Position numbers and translations under genes: made by a program. The notes under the pieces are model-generated. The model saw only the letters and a list, made by a program, of their open reading frames with translations. It had not been told where the DNA came from and searched no databases. A stretch of 64,000 nucleotides of DNA from Saccharomyces mikatae IFO 1815 (lineage: Eukaryota; Ascomycota; Saccharomycetes; Saccharomycetales; Saccharomycetaceae). Location: the NCBI RefSeq assembly GCF_947241705.1, contig NC_079268.1, positions 1 through 64,000 of the forward strand, in the 5' to 3' direction. This document shows positions 8,517-21,073 of the stretch, one piece after another (position 1 is the first letter of the stretch; every line of letters starts with the position of its first letter).

Positions 8517-11500
8517 ATGATATTAATTCGTGCTCTGTATATTATTTGGGTATTTCTACTCATTCCATTGTTTAATGCAGAAGAATTTACCCCAAAAGTT
8601 ACCGAAACTATCTCAAAACATTCAGTTGATGTACTAAGCTTTGATGATTCCAACACTTTGATCAGAACGGAAGAAGACGTCTTGAAGATAAGTTTTGATG
8701 CTGGAGAAAATTGGAAAACAATCGATGAAATTGAAGAGCCCATTTACTCAATTGTTATTGATCCCTTCCATGGGCACGACAGAGCTTTTGCTTTTGTAAA
8801 AGAAACACTGAACTTTTACACCACCGATGATCAAGGTAAATCGTGGAGGCTTCTAACTATACAAAATCCTGAAGATTCAGCAAATTTTTACAATAATGAA
8901 ATCACTACTCACCCCACAAAAAAGGAGTATATTATTTTACATTACAATTGGGTGGAAAAGCATTCAGATATACTGTATTCAACAACAGGGTTTTACGTTA
9001 CCAATAATGGTGTATCCTTTTCCCGAATTAAACCTTCTCGAGAAAAAATTGATGGTTATGATAACAGAATACACTGTGACTTTATCAAATCCAGTATGTA
9101 TTCTAATTTGGGCAGTAATGATGCTTCGATAATCTGTCTTTTCCGAAACAGGGAGTACATTGAAGGTACAGACTCAACTATTACCAAGTCTGAATTGATC
9201 TTAAGTACTGATGGTGGTAAAACGTTCAAGGAATTAGATCAGTTCAAAGATAAAACTGTTATTGAATACAAAATATTGAGGTATCATGTAGTCGTTTTGA
9301 CCCAAAATGATATGTATAATGAGATGTCATCAATGGACATTTGGATATCCAATGATGTATCTACTTTTCAAATGGCTCGTACGCCTACTCAATTAAGGTA
9401 TATTAGTCACGAGGAAATTCAAGAAGACTCCATCGGAAGGATCATTTTGGCTTTATCTGGAGAAAGAAATTCTAAAGAAAAGGACCAAAAAAGTGTCGCT
9501 GAAATTTTAATATCAGACTCTCAAGGATTAAAATTTTTGCCTATAGATTGGATACCAAATAACCAGTTTGGATATATCGATGTAGTCTCTCCGCAGTTCC
9601 TAAAAGGTACAATGTTTGCTTCGTTTTCCCCTTCATTGGGTGACTTTAATTCCGAAGGAAAGCACAGGGGGGAAATAGGTAAGGTAGAAACGAAAATCTC
9701 TGTGGATAACGGCCTTACATGGTCAAACTTGAAAGTTGTGGACCAAGAAAACGCAGACTCATTTACTTGTGATATTACAGAACCTGATAGATGTTCGCTG
9801 CAGCCCGTTTTTTATTCGTTGCGTGATTCGGGCCCTTCTGCTGGGATCCTCATGGCTGATGCCGTTGTCACTGATGGTACTTTATTCAATCATAGGGTTC
9901 ATAGAAGCTTTATTTCCAGAGATGGTGGCTTGAGTTGGAAGCTAGCTCGTAATTCTTCTGGTTTATTTGCTACTGGTGATCAGGGAAATATTATTGTACA
10001 TATCCCGTATGACTCAATTGAAGATGGCGATCCCCAATCTGAATTTTACTATTCTTTAGACCAGGGCAAAACATGGTTTGAATATCAACTAAAAACCGCT
10101 ATTTGGCCATCAAATTTGATCAATACGACACCAGACGGATCTGGATTAAAATTTATATTGAGTGGAGTGGGAGAATACTTGATGGAAAGATCAGAGCCCT
10201 TATTAGGAAACAGGGGCCCTTCAAATACCTTCTACTATGCGATTGATTTTTCAGCAGTATTTGATTATAAAACTTGTGAAGCAAGTGATTTTGAAGATTG
10301 GAATTTGGCAGAAGGAAAATGTGTTAATGGGGCTAAATACAAGTATAGAAGGAGGAAGCAGGAATCCCGTTGCTTAGTAAATAGAGCGTTTGAAGATTTG
10401 AAATTACATGAAACTTCTTGTAACAGCTGTGCTAGATCTGACTACGAATGCTCATTTCAATTTGTTAAGGACTCAAACGGTGACTGTGTTCCGGATTACA
10501 ACCTGATTGTTCTTTCTGATATTTGTGACAAGTCAAACGGCAAACATGTATCAGTAAAGCCATTGCAATTAATCAAAGGTGATAAATGTAAAACACAAAT
10601 GAATATCGAGTCCGTAGATATTCCATGCGATGAAGTCCCAAAGGAGGGTTCGAATGGCAAAGAAATAATCACCACCGAAAACAAATTCGACTTCAAAATT
10701 CAGTTTTATCAATACTTTGATACAGTCGCAGACGAATCTCTGGTAATGGTAGATTTAAGGGGAGATGCTTATATATCTCACGATGGTGGACAAACAATAA
10801 AAAAATTTGAAACTGGCGGCGAAAAAATAGTCGAAGTTGTGTTCAACTCATACTTCAACTCTTCAGCTTATCTATTTGGGTCTGAGGGTAGCATTTTTTC
10901 CACCCATGATAGAGGACATTCTTTCATGATCGCTAAGTTGCCTGAAGCCAGGCAGTTAGGTATGCCATTAGATTTTAATGCCAAATCACAGGATACATTT
11001 ATTTATTATGGTGGTGAGAATTGTGAATCAATTGTAAGTCCAGAATGTCATGCTGTAGCATACCTCACTAAAGATGGAGGTGAAACGTTTACAGAAATGC
11101 TTCATAATGCAATTCACTGTGAATTCGCAGGTTCGCTTTTCAAATATCCGTCAAATGAAGATATGGTTATGTGCCAAGTAAAAGAAAAGTCCTCGCAAAT
11201 AAGAAGTTTAGTTTCTTCAACTGATTTTTTCCACACTGATAAAAAAACCGTTCTTGAAAACATTATTGGCTACTTGTCCACTGGTGGCTATATCATTATT
11301 GCCGTACCTCATAAAGATAATGAATTGAGGGCATATGTAACTATTGATGGTGTCGAATTTTCCGAGGCAAAATTCCCATATGATGAAGATGTTACGAAGC
11401 AAGAGGCATTCACTATATTAGACTCCGAGGAAGGATCGATTTTCTTACACTTGGCAACGAACTTAGTACCAGGACGTGATTTTGGCAACCTTTTAAAATC

Positions 11501-13211
11501 CAATTCAAACGGTACTTCTTTTGTCACCCTGGAGCACGCCGTTAATAGAAACACGTTCGGCTTGGTAGACTTTGAAAAAATTCAAGGTCTTGAAGGCATA
11601 ATTCTCACTAACATTGTGTCAAATAGTGACAAGGTTGCTGAGAATAAGGAAGACAAACAATTGAAGACGAAGATCACCTTTAATGAGGGCTCGGATTGGA
11701 ATTTTTTGAAACCTCCTCAAAAGGACTCCGAAGGAAAGAAGTTCCCTTGCGACTCTAAATCATTAGACAAGTGTTCGCTGCATTTGCACGGCTACACTGA
11801 ACGTAAGGATGTTAGGGATACATATTCTTCTGGTTCCGCATTAGGAATGATGTTTGGTGTTGGGAACGTTGGAGCTAACCTTCTACCGTATGAAGAATGT
11901 TCTACTTTTTTGACTACTGATGGCGGTGAGACGTGGACTGAAGTTAAGAAAACTCCCCACCAATGGGAATACGGTGATCATGGGGGGGTCTTAGTTTTAG
12001 TTCCCGAAATCGCAGAAACTGACTCTATTTCCTATTCTACTGATTCTGGAAGAACATGGAAAGATTATAAGTTCTGTGACGATAAAGTTCTGGTAAAGGA
12101 TATAACTACGGTTCCTCGAGACTCTGCTTTGAGATTTTTGTTATTTGGAGAAGCAAAGAATCTGGGAAGTGGTTCATTTAGGACGTACACAATCGATTTC
12201 AGAAACATCTTCGAGAGACAGTGTGACTTCGATCCCACCGGAAAGAAAAGTTCAGATTTCAAATACTCTCCTTTAGGGTCTCAAACTGGTTGCCTGTTTG
12301 GACATCGGACCGAATTTTTACGCAAGACAGATGAAAAGTGTTTTATTGGTAATGTTCCACTTTCTGAATTCTCTAAAAACATCAAAAACTGTTCATGTAC
12401 ACGGAAAGATTTCGAGTGTGATTATAATTATTATAAAGCTAACGATGGTACTTGTAAGTTAGTCGATGGTCTCACTCCCGCCAATGCTGCCGACACCTGT
12501 AAAAGGGAACCAGACTTGATAGAGTATTTTGAATCTTCCGGATACAGAAAGATACCCCTATCAACTTGCCAGGGTGGTTTGAAATTGGATGGACCTTTAA
12601 CACCACATCCTTGTCCAGGAAAAGAAGCCGAATTTAAAGAAAAGTATTCTGCAAACGCTGGTATTTATGCATTTGTTTACGTCACAATCCTTCTTGTTGT
12701 TTTCTTTGCAACATGGTTTGTATACGATAGAGGTATCAGAAGAAACGGGGGGTTTGCAAGATTTGAAGAAATTAGGTTAAATGACGATGGTCTGATAGAA
12801 AACAATAATACCGATAGAGTTGTGAACAAAATTGTAAAAGCAGGATTATTCCTTTCTTCAATTATTACATTTGTATTCCAACACACGAAGGCAGGCATAG
12901 CTCAAGTTATTGCGAAAATAAGAGCAAGAGTTAGCAATAGGGCAGGTCCGACCTATTCATCGTTGATGCACCATCAGTTTTCAAATGAAACAGATAACTT
13001 GCATGATGAAGGCATTGACGATTTGTCTAGTTCTGTTATCCAAGGTGATAATCTTGACATCGAGGACGAAGTTGTACCATCTACCCAACAAGAACACGCG
13101 TCGTATACAGATCAGCCAGCCGGAAGTGATATTCCAAACACATTGTTAGCACATAGCGAAGAAGACGCCAACAGGCCTGACTCAGTGGATCCACACGGCC
13201 ATGACAAGTAA
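8517..13211 (+). CDS. VTH1/VTH2: VPS10-domain sorting receptor (VTH/PEP1 family)
   Basis: This 1564-residue type I membrane protein is close in length to Vth1/Vth2 (1549). A signal peptide covers roughly residues 1-22 ([13 protein letters not shown]), placing the start at 8517. An upstream in-frame ATG at 8364 would bury the signal peptide and is rejected. Two Vps10 beta-propeller halves follow, each with many Asp-box turns ([48 protein letters not shown]) and a cysteine-rich 10CC-type module. One membrane segment spans about 1382-1404. The cytosolic tail holds YSSL (1480-1483), a Yxx-phi sorting signal. Pep1/Vps10 carries vacuolar hydrolases such as carboxypeptidase Y from Golgi to endosome; VTH copies are subtelomeric paralogues with partly overlapping activity. 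The frame is intact. Assignment to VTH rather than PEP1 rests on closer resemblance and location. Confidence 0.93.
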   Translation: MILIRALYIIWVFLLIPLFNAEEFTPKVTETISKHSVDVLSFDDSNTLIRTEEDVLKISFDAGENWKTIDEIEEPIYSIVIDPFHGHDRAFAFVKETLNFYTTDDQGKSWRLLTIQNPEDSANFYNNEITTHPTKKEYIILHYNWVEKHSDILYSTTGFYVTNNGVSFSRIKPSREKIDGYDNRIHCDFIKSSMYSNLGSNDASIICLFRNREYIEGTDSTITKSELILSTDGGKTFKELDQFKDKTVIEYKILRYHVVVLTQNDMYNEMSSMDIWISNDVSTFQMARTPTQLRYISHEEIQEDSIGRIILALSGERNSKEKDQKSVAEILISDSQGLKFLPIDWIPNNQFGYIDVVSPQFLKGTMFASFSPSLGDFNSEGKHRGEIGKVETKISVDNGLTWSNLKVVDQENADSFTCDITEPDRCSLQPVFYSLRDSGPSAGILMADAVVTDGTLFNHRVHRSFISRDGGLSWKLARNSSGLFATGDQGNIIVHIPYDSIEDGDPQSEFYYSLDQGKTWFEYQLKTAIWPSNLINTTPDGSGLKFILSGVGEYLMERSEPLLGNRGPSNTFYYAIDFSAVFDYKTCEASDFEDWNLAEGKCVNGAKYKYRRRKQESRCLVNRAFEDLKLHETSCNSCARSDYECSFQFVKDSNGDCVPDYNLIVLSDICDKSNGKHVSVKPLQLIKGDKCKTQMNIESVDIPCDEVPKEGSNGKEIITTENKFDFKIQFYQYFDTVADESLVMVDLRGDAYISHDGGQTIKKFETGGEKIVEVVFNSYFNSSAYLFGSEGSIFSTHDRGHSFMIAKLPEARQLGMPLDFNAKSQDTFIYYGGENCESIVSPECHAVAYLTKDGGETFTEMLHNAIHCEFAGSLFKYPSNEDMVMCQVKEKSSQIRSLVSSTDFFHTDKKTVLENIIGYLSTGGYIIIAVPHKDNELRAYVTIDGVEFSEAKFPYDEDVTKQEAFTILDSEEGSIFLHLATNLVPGRDFGNLLKSNSNGTSFVTLEHAVNRNTFGLVDFEKIQGLEGIILTNIVSNSDKVAENKEDKQLKTKITFNEGSDWNFLKPPQKDSEGKKFPCDSKSLDKCSLHLHGYTERKDVRDTYSSGSALGMMFGVGNVGANLLPYEECSTFLTTDGGETWTEVKKTPHQWEYGDHGGVLVLVPEIAETDSISYSTDSGRTWKDYKFCDDKVLVKDITTVPRDSALRFLLFGEAKNLGSGSFRTYTIDFRNIFERQCDFDPTGKKSSDFKYSPLGSQTGCLFGHRTEFLRKTDEKCFIGNVPLSEFSKNIKNCSCTRKDFECDYNYYKANDGTCKLVDGLTPANAADTCKREPDLIEYFESSGYRKIPLSTCQGGLKLDGPLTPHPCPGKEAEFKEKYSANAGIYAFVYVTILLVVFFATWFVYDRGIRRNGGFARFEEIRLNDDGLIENNNTDRVVNKIVKAGLFLSSIITFVFQHTKAGIAQVIAKIRARVSNRAGPTYSSLMHHQFSNETDNLHDEGIDDLSSSVIQGDNLDIEDEVVPSTQQEHASYTDQPAGSDIPNTLLAHSEEDANRPDSVDPHGHDK

Positions 13212-13639
13212 GAGAGTGTACGCCTGTCCACCAACAACTCTACGTATCTTCCATTAGGGAAATAAATCTAAAATTTTACCCAAAATCGTACCTTTTTCTT
13301 GAAGCAGCGATCATCCTGCCATGAACATAATCGTAAGGATAATATAATCTAAAACAGATGCACATAACGTGTATTATAAACTAACTATATAAAAAATTAA
13401 TGAAAACAAAAACATTTTCTTCACCTTGAAATTGATCTTGAACTCTACATTGTTACATACAGACGATTTTGTTTTTGCATCTTATGTATTGATGTAAGCT
13501 AAGAACAAATGGTAAAATATAAAGATGCATGGTATTACCAAATTCTATCTTTTTTTCTACACAGTCTTCGCCGCACACGATTGTGACAGAAATTCCAAGT
13601 GTTAGGAGCCCAAAGAAATATATAAAATTTACAGGAAAC
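13212..13639. other. Spacer between VTH gene and hydrolase pseudogene
   Basis: AT-rich sequence, presumably the 3' untranslated region and terminator of the sortilin gene. No ORF or RNA was recognised. Confidence 0.5.
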
Positions 13640-14360
13640 TGAATGTGTTGATCATTTTGCTTTCACGTTGTTGCCCCCAGATCTACCTGGGTTTGGATTT
13701 ACAGAGACATCTGACAACTATATGTTCAGCTTTGACACTCTAAGTAAGAATGTCGGATATTTTCTAGATGCTATGAAGATTGAAAATATTGCATTTATAT
13801 ATTTAATTATAGTTCTCTTGCAAGCTTCTAGTTAACCTCGAAGTACCCTTCTAAAATTACAGGTATTACTACCCAGAATGGTGATGCTTACGAAGAGGGC
13901 CTCGATGACCGACTTTGGGGTCGTTTGAAGGAATATTGGAAGTCATATCAGAATGATCTGGTGTTTATTGAAACTCTTGTTTCGTACGTTAGAGATCCGG
14001 CAAATGTTATTTCTCAGTACCATGACGGAGTGGCAGATATTGAATCCGTTGATCCCGCTGCTTATATACGCTTGAAATTGCGCTAATTAAACGCTCCGGT
14101 CAGACTGATATTCAATAAAAATTATTCTTCGACTACCAGAATAATTTAAAGCTGTATCCAACCTTTTAAGCGTTCCTGAGAAATTCAAACATTTCCGTGC
14201 TGGTTTTATGGGGTGCAAGCTACATTATTTTTAGCGTTTCCAGGGATGAAGCTTTTCGGATAGTCGTTGACAACTTAGAGGTTGCTTACCATAACACTGA
14301 TCATCTTGCGCTCGAAACCCAAGTAGTTTCTATTCACAGAGAAACTGTCTTAAAGTATGT
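13640..14360 (+). pseudogene. Decayed alpha/beta hydrolase (epoxide-hydrolase type, YNR064C-like)
   Basis: Three plus-strand pieces in successive frames resemble an epoxide-hydrolase-like protein. Near 13668 is PPDLPGFGFTETSDNYMF followed by LSKNVGYFLDAMKI. From 13860 is a piece with TTQNGDAYEEGLDDRLWGRL, KEYWKSYQNDLVF and SQYHDGVADIESVDPAAYIR. From about 14200 comes a final piece with ILVLWG-like and DHLALETQ, corresponding to the GHFALE region that carries the catalytic His in the family. The N-terminal third with the oxyanion HGXP motif and the segment with the nucleophile Asp are missing, and at least two frame changes and a stop are visible. The gene followed the sortilin on the same strand, an order I recall also at S. 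cerevisiae XIV-R (YNR066C, YNR065C, YNR064C). Confidence 0.8.
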
Positions 14361-16172
14361 TTAGATTACATATCATAACATGAAAATATATCAAAGTAGA
14401 GACATAGCCACATTAACAAGATTTGTACTGTACATGCCCCAGTGGTAATAATATGTGAATATTAGTCTGAGCACATAAAATTCGTAGTGAGTCCTTCGGT
14501 CACCTTTTCAACGGTTAATTTCTTCAAAGGATAGACTTGATACGATATCTTCTGAATCTTTCTCTGATACACTTGTATCTCAAAATGAGTTTCTAGACAA
14601 GGAGTCATCAGAAATTTAGCTAGGATGATCGATAGCCACCACCAGGACTGGCAGAACCAATCTTAGGTGCGTTGCAAGAACAGTTCTCAAACCCAATATG
14701 TAGTAAAGAAAATCGCTGAAGTTGGAAGTACCTCCGTTCAATAACGATTTCGAAGGATCCTAGTATAAGTAACACTCGTTTTCAACCAATTCGCTTCATA
14801 TAACGGCAAAATCGGAAGCTTCTCTAATGAAAATAATGACTTCACCACAATTCGCACTGACGGGAACCGAAGCACTTATTCGGAGACCAAAAGTTTTGAA
14901 ACGTTCAGACAGTACCGTCAATGTTGCAACGTTAACTACAAGATCATGAAAACATAACGATCTGTATTTCATTCGACTCTATATCAGGGAAAAAATAACT
15001 AGGTGAACAGGAACTACAAGTTACTAGGGGTTTGAGGAATTGAACGTGGCAATCGAATATTCAAACGATTGTTCCACCTGCAAAGATATATCAAGATAGT
15101 TTGAATAGTGCTCAAACGATGTATGCAATGAACGTTTTTCTGTTTAAAGTATGAAAATAAAGTATTACCAGAAAGGGAACACGGTATTGGTAAAGAATAA
15201 CAATATCTGAATCATTTCAATGGAGCAAGACAATGAAAGACCTTTTTTTTGCACTAGTCCATTATTTTTTGGTACGAGTTTTCTTAGCAAAAGCTTCAAG
15301 CGGTTTCTACAACATGTAGCATAAGACCGGATCTACTTCAAAAGAAGATGGACCCGTCAATTTACCCAGATTTTTGGTTCTTTTGCTGCTATGTTGACCT
15401 TGGAGATGATAGCAGGATGGCGACGAGTTTTATTCAATCAACCAAACCTCAACCAAGGATGCGAACGACAGTTATCATCTGTACAGTAGTGAACACAATT
15501 TTCTCGCGTTGTGGAAGAAATGTGAACTTTGTGGTAAAATCTATCAATAACTGCTTTCAAAGTTTGGTCTCCTTTTTATTCAAAAGTGTAAGACGAGGTA
15601 CATCAACGCCCTGTTTTTCTTATACCAAGACTCTTTTTACTCATGAGACTTACTCAAGCAAATTGATTTTAAGAATACCTTAACATTCATCTCTGCCGAA
15701 TGTGGTGACAAGCATGTGACGATCAAGTGAGCGTTTGTTTATTTCTTACGAATGCTTAAGACATGCCATCAAAACCGAATATTTTGTTCTCGTTATTCGC
15801 GTTAGTTTCGGCATGTACAAACTAAAATCGTACAATAACGACATTGTTTATTATACTGTTATTTTAAGCTATTAAGATAGTGGAAGAAGTGGCCGTGAAA
15901 AATTCATCTGATTTACTGACCATATCGATTGATGCCTTTGTTCGACTATTCAATGATACTCTAGTGCTTGTTCCACTAATTTAAGTTTCTTTTTGAGACG
16001 AGGGAAAATGGCCATAATCGTATAGATTCTGTAGGGTAATGCACTATTTCAACTTGGTCATCTTGTTGAAACGACGCTTCCAACTACCTTTCTCTACATC
16101 TTGGTTCGAATATATATACTAGTGGCAACTCTGTTGGGAATTCGAGACTGGCGCTATCGAAAAGAGATTGCT
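14361..16172. other. Gene-poor spacer upstream of the AGP3-like gene
   Basis: This 1.8-kb stretch has no intact gene. A 111-codon plus-strand frame at 15348-15683 resembles nothing I know and is probably chance. The last 300 bases should include the permease promoter. In-frame sequence just before the permease ATG (KEIA at 16161-16172) aligns loosely with the longer N terminus of S. cerevisiae Agp3. Confidence 0.5.
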
Positions 16173-17744
16173 ATGAGCGATGTTAAAGCTTTCTCTCCTC
16201 TGAATATCAAGACGGTGAAAATCAGAGACGATCGTGATGTCTCAGAATTTGATCCTAATACTGGAGTGAAAAGGGCCCTCAAAAACAGGCATATTTCCTT
16301 ATTGGCGTTGGGTGGTATCATTGGCCCTGGATGTCTTGTTGGTGCAGGAAATGCCCTCCAGAAAGGTGGACCTCTTGCTCTTCTTCTGGGGTTTGTCATT
16401 ATTGGGATAATAGCCTTCGCTGTGATGGAATCTATAGGTGAAATGATTACCTTGTATCCTTCAGGCGGTGGATTTACCACTTTGGCCAGAAGATTCCATA
16501 GCGATGCTCTGTCTGCAGTATGTGGTTATGCTTATGTTATCGTTTTTTTTGCGGTTTTGGCAAACGAATATAACACTCTTTCGTCGATACTTCAGTTCTG
16601 GGGACCCCAGGTTCCCCTGTATGCTTATACCTTGATATTTTGGATTGTCTTTGAAATTTTTCAATTGATTGGTGTTGGTGTTTTTGGCGAGACGGAATAC
16701 TGGCTATCTCTGTTGAAGATATTAGGGTTGATTGTCTACTACATTTTCTCCATCATTTACATGTCTGGTGGTGTTAGAAATAAGCCAGCATTTGGCTTTC
16801 ATTATTGGAAAGATCCAGGATCACTATCGCATGGGTTCAAGGGAATAGCTGTAGTCTTTGTGTTTTGTTCAAGTTTTTATTCCGGAACTGAGTCTGTTGC
16901 TTTGACTGCAACGGAGTCAAAAAATCCTACCAAATCAGTTCCTTATGCGGTGCGACAGACCTTATGGAGAATTGTAGTTGTGTACATTGGTATCGCTATC
17001 TTCTACGGGTCAACTGTACCATTCAACGACCCAAACCTTTCTGTGAACACCAAAGTGCTTAAGTCTCCCATAGCTATTGCCATTTCTCGGGCTGGCTGGG
17101 CTGGCGGATCACATTTAGTGAATGCTTTTATCTTATTTTCATGTATCTCCGCTATTAATGGATCACTTTATATAGGAAGCAGAACGCTAACAAATCTGGC
17201 GTACGAGGGCCTGGCTCCTAAGTTTCTTGCTTGGACAGATAAAAGAGGTGTTCCTATCCCGGCCATCACGATATTCAATGCGCTAGGTTTGATATCATTG
17301 ATGAACATGAGTGTTGGTGCTTCAAATGCCTATTCCTATATAGTTAATCTTTCTGGGGTTGGAGTTTTCATTGTCTGGGGTGTAATAAGTTATACACATT
17401 TGAGACTCCGAAAAGCATGGGTAGCTCAGGGAAGATTACTGGAAGAGCTGCCTTATAAAGCATTATTTTATCCCTGGACTCCCATATTCAGTTTAATTTC
17501 CAACATTTTCTTAGCACTGATTCAAGGGTGGACCTCTCTTGTTCCTTTTAAAGCACCAGAGTTCGTCGATGCTTATATCCTTTTACCGGCAGCAATTATA
17601 TTATACGTTGGGGTGTGCGTATTTAAGAATCATAACTTCAGAATTGTTGATTTGACTTCAGTGAACTTAGATGAAGGCAGAAGAAAAGACATGGAGAATG
17701 ATCAGTCTGATCAAGAAAGTATTCTGTCATCCTTTGATATCTGA
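16173..17744 (+). CDS. AGP3: AGP3-like amino-acid permease
   Basis: This 523-residue amino-acid/polyamine/organocation transporter has 12 predicted membrane spans. The hallmark start of span 1 (HISLLALGGIIGPGCLVGAG) follows a cytosolic N terminus, and GTESVALTATESKNP and GSLYIGSRTL mark later conserved loops. Over the body it is nearly collinear with S. cerevisiae Agp3 (YFL055W, 558 residues), a low-affinity permease used for amino acids under poor nitrogen. Both ends are shorter: the first ATG is at SDVKAFS, and the C terminus stops at DQESILSSFDI where Agp3 runs on about 17 residues. A non-AUG frame continues 24 codons upstream to 16101. The frame is intact, so a functional permease is likely. 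AGP3 lies on VI-L in S. cerevisiae, so this is a relocated or differently retained subtelomeric copy. Confidence 0.9.
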   Translation: MSDVKAFSPLNIKTVKIRDDRDVSEFDPNTGVKRALKNRHISLLALGGIIGPGCLVGAGNALQKGGPLALLLGFVIIGIIAFAVMESIGEMITLYPSGGGFTTLARRFHSDALSAVCGYAYVIVFFAVLANEYNTLSSILQFWGPQVPLYAYTLIFWIVFEIFQLIGVGVFGETEYWLSLLKILGLIVYYIFSIIYMSGGVRNKPAFGFHYWKDPGSLSHGFKGIAVVFVFCSSFYSGTESVALTATESKNPTKSVPYAVRQTLWRIVVVYIGIAIFYGSTVPFNDPNLSVNTKVLKSPIAIAISRAGWAGGSHLVNAFILFSCISAINGSLYIGSRTLTNLAYEGLAPKFLAWTDKRGVPIPAITIFNALGLISLMNMSVGASNAYSYIVNLSGVGVFIVWGVISYTHLRLRKAWVAQGRLLEELPYKALFYPWTPIFSLISNIFLALIQGWTSLVPFKAPEFVDAYILLPAAIILYVGVCVFKNHNFRIVDLTSVNLDEGRRKDMENDQSDQESILSSFDI

Positions 17745-18149
17745 AGGTTTTTTTCAGTAATTTTGTTCAAATATAGCAGTGCAGGTATATTTAATATGTC
17801 CATCTGTCATAGGACACTTTTCATTTATTTTTGCGGGATTAAACGAAAAGTTCTGCAATATTAAACTGATGAACTATCTGAGAATTAAAAGAATTTAAAT
17901 CGTGACTCCTCTCTTTTGGATTTGACGTGATATTAATTAAAAAATAGAGTAGAGGAATTTGTCAACTTTGAGATAATTGTCCCTTTTATGATTAGATAAC
18001 CTTATTAGGTACACAAAATATAATACAGCAATGAGCAGACTTCTAATATTTCGAATATTGATGGTGCACTGAATTCTTTCAATTCCGAATGGAATAATGA
18101 ATGTCAAGGAATTGAATTGAAATGGATAAATTTATTGTTTATTATACAT

Positions 18150-18167
18150 TATATATATATATATATA
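18150..18167. repeat. TA dinucleotide run
   Basis: An uninterrupted alternating A/T run of about 18 bases in a very AT-rich patch (18120-18310). It is a simple repeat with no assigned role. Confidence 0.8.
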
Positions 18168-20880
18168 AAGATATATTTTAATAAATCAATAAATAATGCA
18201 GTCTTAAATTATAAAGAACATGAATGTTATTAAATTTTTATTTAATATTCTCGAACAAAACTTATTTTTTAAAGTATATATTTCTACTTTATTTTTTAAT
18301 AAAAGGTATAAATAGATCCATCTAAGGGGCGTGTGAGGAAATATTGAAAATGCATCATAAGCTTAGATAAAGACTTCTTTACTTCTTTACTAGTTTTTCG
18401 AATATTGTTCACAACTAGAGCGTATTCTACTTTGGTAATAATAAGCTCTTGCTCTAAATACATATTTTCACTTGTTATATCACTTAAATTAAATTATTCA
18501 AAATTAATCATAGTAGTCATGGCCACTGTAGTATTTATTATTGAAGCAGCAGCCACTTCAAATCTCTCTTTTTAGATAGCGCGTTTTGACCCACGCCTCT
18601 CTTCAATATATAACTACCATATTCTTCGTGCATGTTTGATGCATGAATAGCCCTTTTTGCAGTAACTTTGTGCAGGATAGTAGCCGAGTTACTAACCGCA
18701 ATCAGTACAACCTCCAGTTAAAATACGCTATCTTCCACTGAGACATTCTTTTCGTCTTTTTTTTCTGCATTTCAAGGTCAACATATTGGCAAAGAATGGA
18801 ATAGTAGCATCGCGAATGTTAATGTTGGAACGTTTTTACCGAAGCCTAAAGTAGTGCCGTTTAATTTGGTTATGATCAAATTGATATTATCCCTCATTCG
18901 TTGTTAGTCAACAAATTCCACAACGGAGTGAGCATAAATTTCTGTGGAATTATTGACGAGGGTTCCAGCATGCACGCAATATGATACCATCGCCAACAAG
19001 CTCATCCACGTCGTGACCATGCTTTTTAAATTCATCTCCATAAAATAAAAGTAATATCTTATTTTCTAGATCTTTTTGTAATATGCAATGTAATAATAAA
19101 CATTCTCTTCAAAGTTTGAATGATTTAAGAACTTCATAAACTCAAAATTTGATAATCGTTTCTCCCCCATACTGTGTCTAGCCACTATTCTGATAAATCG
19201 AGATTGCTGTAGTGCATCTGCGTAATGATTTGATGAATAGAAACTTCTGTTTACAATCCGACTCAAGCAAACGGACTAGAAATGTATATATACATACATG
19301 TATATATTCGTACTCTATGAATATATTGACTTTAGAAATATGCTTCGTTTTGTAGCGCTCTGCAAATTGCTGGGAAATCCCTGGAGGGAAAAAAGGTTAT
19401 TACCCATTGACTATCGTAAATGAAATAAGCTCTTCCTGCGTAACTCGCCAAAATAATTATTCGTAATCTTCAATAGCATTATTACGCAAAATGAAACAAA
19501 ATCGGGAGCTACACTGACATTTCGCACAGAACCATCTGCCGTATACCGTGGATATTTTCACTTATGATCTTTAGAACAAGTAATGTTCAGTAGAAAAAAT
19601 ATCGTCACCATGCGCAGAACAGAGCCTTTGAACTTGTCCATTCTGATCCAAAATATAACTTGCATTACAGCCAATATTAGAGAGGAGCATCCAGGGCTAA
19701 AGAAAGCCTTAACACCCCACTCCTATTCAGAAGTTCTGCTTCCAAGCCATGAATTATAGAAGTGGTAAACGATGGGTAAGAAATATAATAAGTATGGTTA
19801 CCTTCCAACGTTTGGAGACACAGTAAAAGCGTCAGAGGCTGCTCTCGTTCATGAACATAGAGTCATTGATGACAAAGGCAAAAGCAGCTAATTATCCCGG
19901 AAAACCTTCCCCAGCTGACACAAGCGTCCTTTCAAGAAAGAGTAATGCCAATAAGTTCGCGTAATTTTTTTGAATAGTACATGACGTATCTTCAAAACAT
20001 TATTTCCTATTTTGGTCATGATCATCTCAGGTAAGTTAACAACACCCCATCACTGTAGTATGTTAATCATCATGTTGATAGTCATACCGTTCATTAATTC
20101 GATTTTTTTTTCATGCTTTTGCTAACGTACTCTGTTTGAAAAAGATACATAGTAAACTTCCTCGACGACCATTTCAAAATGAATTTGCCGATATAAGTTG
20201 ATAACCTTAAGCCTGATGTGGCAAACGCACATGGGACCTTATCGTATATTAATAAGATACAACTCGCAATCATCACGGAAATATCACGATGAGCAACTTT
20301 CTATCATAGTAATTAGTTGTTACGAAACCTTCAGATCATTAGCGACTGTTTTACATAAGAGCAGTTTCGCGAGTATACTAAATATTAAGATGATAGAATC
20401 TCAATTAATCAAGTTACTGCAAAATTCAATGAAAGTCGTTACAAAATCAATGACAAATCACAGACGCATTTTCTGAAAGGCTTGGCAGTTTGTAGGGAAA
20501 TTCCGGGAAAGTGTCGTGCAGATAGGTATCCGGAAGTTCCAGAATGAGAAGGTCAGGCGCTTTTGAAGCCGCATGATAGTATTTTAGTACTATCATAAAA
20601 TTGTGAATAAAACACACTAGTATTTGAGGGCACCAGGCTTTCATATCAAATGTTGTGGTATTTTTACTTCCATTGGGTTTTCATAGTTAATATTTATTGT
20701 TTTGTATTCACCAGTCAACCTTAATTATTATTTTGGTACACTTGTAATGGAGAAGACATCAATCTCGGAACTATAAATTAAACGCTGATTAATGTGTTCT
20801 CTTTTTAGCTCTGAGATACCAAACGTTTCGTTTTTCGTATTTCTATTTTTTCTTCCGCTTAATAATAATCTTGGCGCGCA

Positions 20881-20888
20881 TTACGTAA
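20881..20888 (+). promoter_or_regulatory. Yap1-type site (TTACGTAA) upstream of YML131W
   Basis: TTACGTAA is a perfect palindromic Yap/ATF-type element 186 bases before the ATG. A TATAAAAG box follows at 20956-20963. Yap1 control would suit a redox-type reductase. The motif is seen; regulation is inferred. Confidence 0.55.
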
Positions 20889-21073
20889 TAGACGAACCCT
20901 ATCTCTCAATTTCTTTTAGAACTCAACTCGAAGGTTGTATTCGCGGAATAAAAGGTATAAAAGTAAAGGGGTTAGTTACTTAAGCTTTCTTTCTGGAGTT
21001 GCTTCTTTGTTTAAGTTGCACCTAAAAGAAACATAAGGATACTACTATTACCAGAGAAAAGAGATTTAGTAGT

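Larger units (their letters stand above)
17745..21073. other. Large gene-free stretch at the subtelomere-core junction
   Basis: This 3.3-kb stretch has no intact gene. S. cerevisiae carries COS3 in the corresponding place, but I see no COS-like protein here. The minus strand from about 19266 down to 18950 holds protein-like but broken frames, for example YSSNHYADALQQSRFIRIVA, SNFEFMKFLNH and LLLFYGDEFKKHGHDVDEL. These suggest one decayed gene that I cannot name. Another minus-strand patch at about 19560-19810 also reads as broken coding sequence. The last few hundred bases are the YML131W promoter. Confidence 0.5.

Noticed and set aside
15348-15683. 111-codon plus-strand frame as a gene
   Set aside because: No similarity recognised, atypical composition, and the surrounding region looks decayed.
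18000-21073. COS3 orthologue expected from S. cerevisiae synteny
   Set aside because: No COS-type membrane protein sequence seen in any frame.
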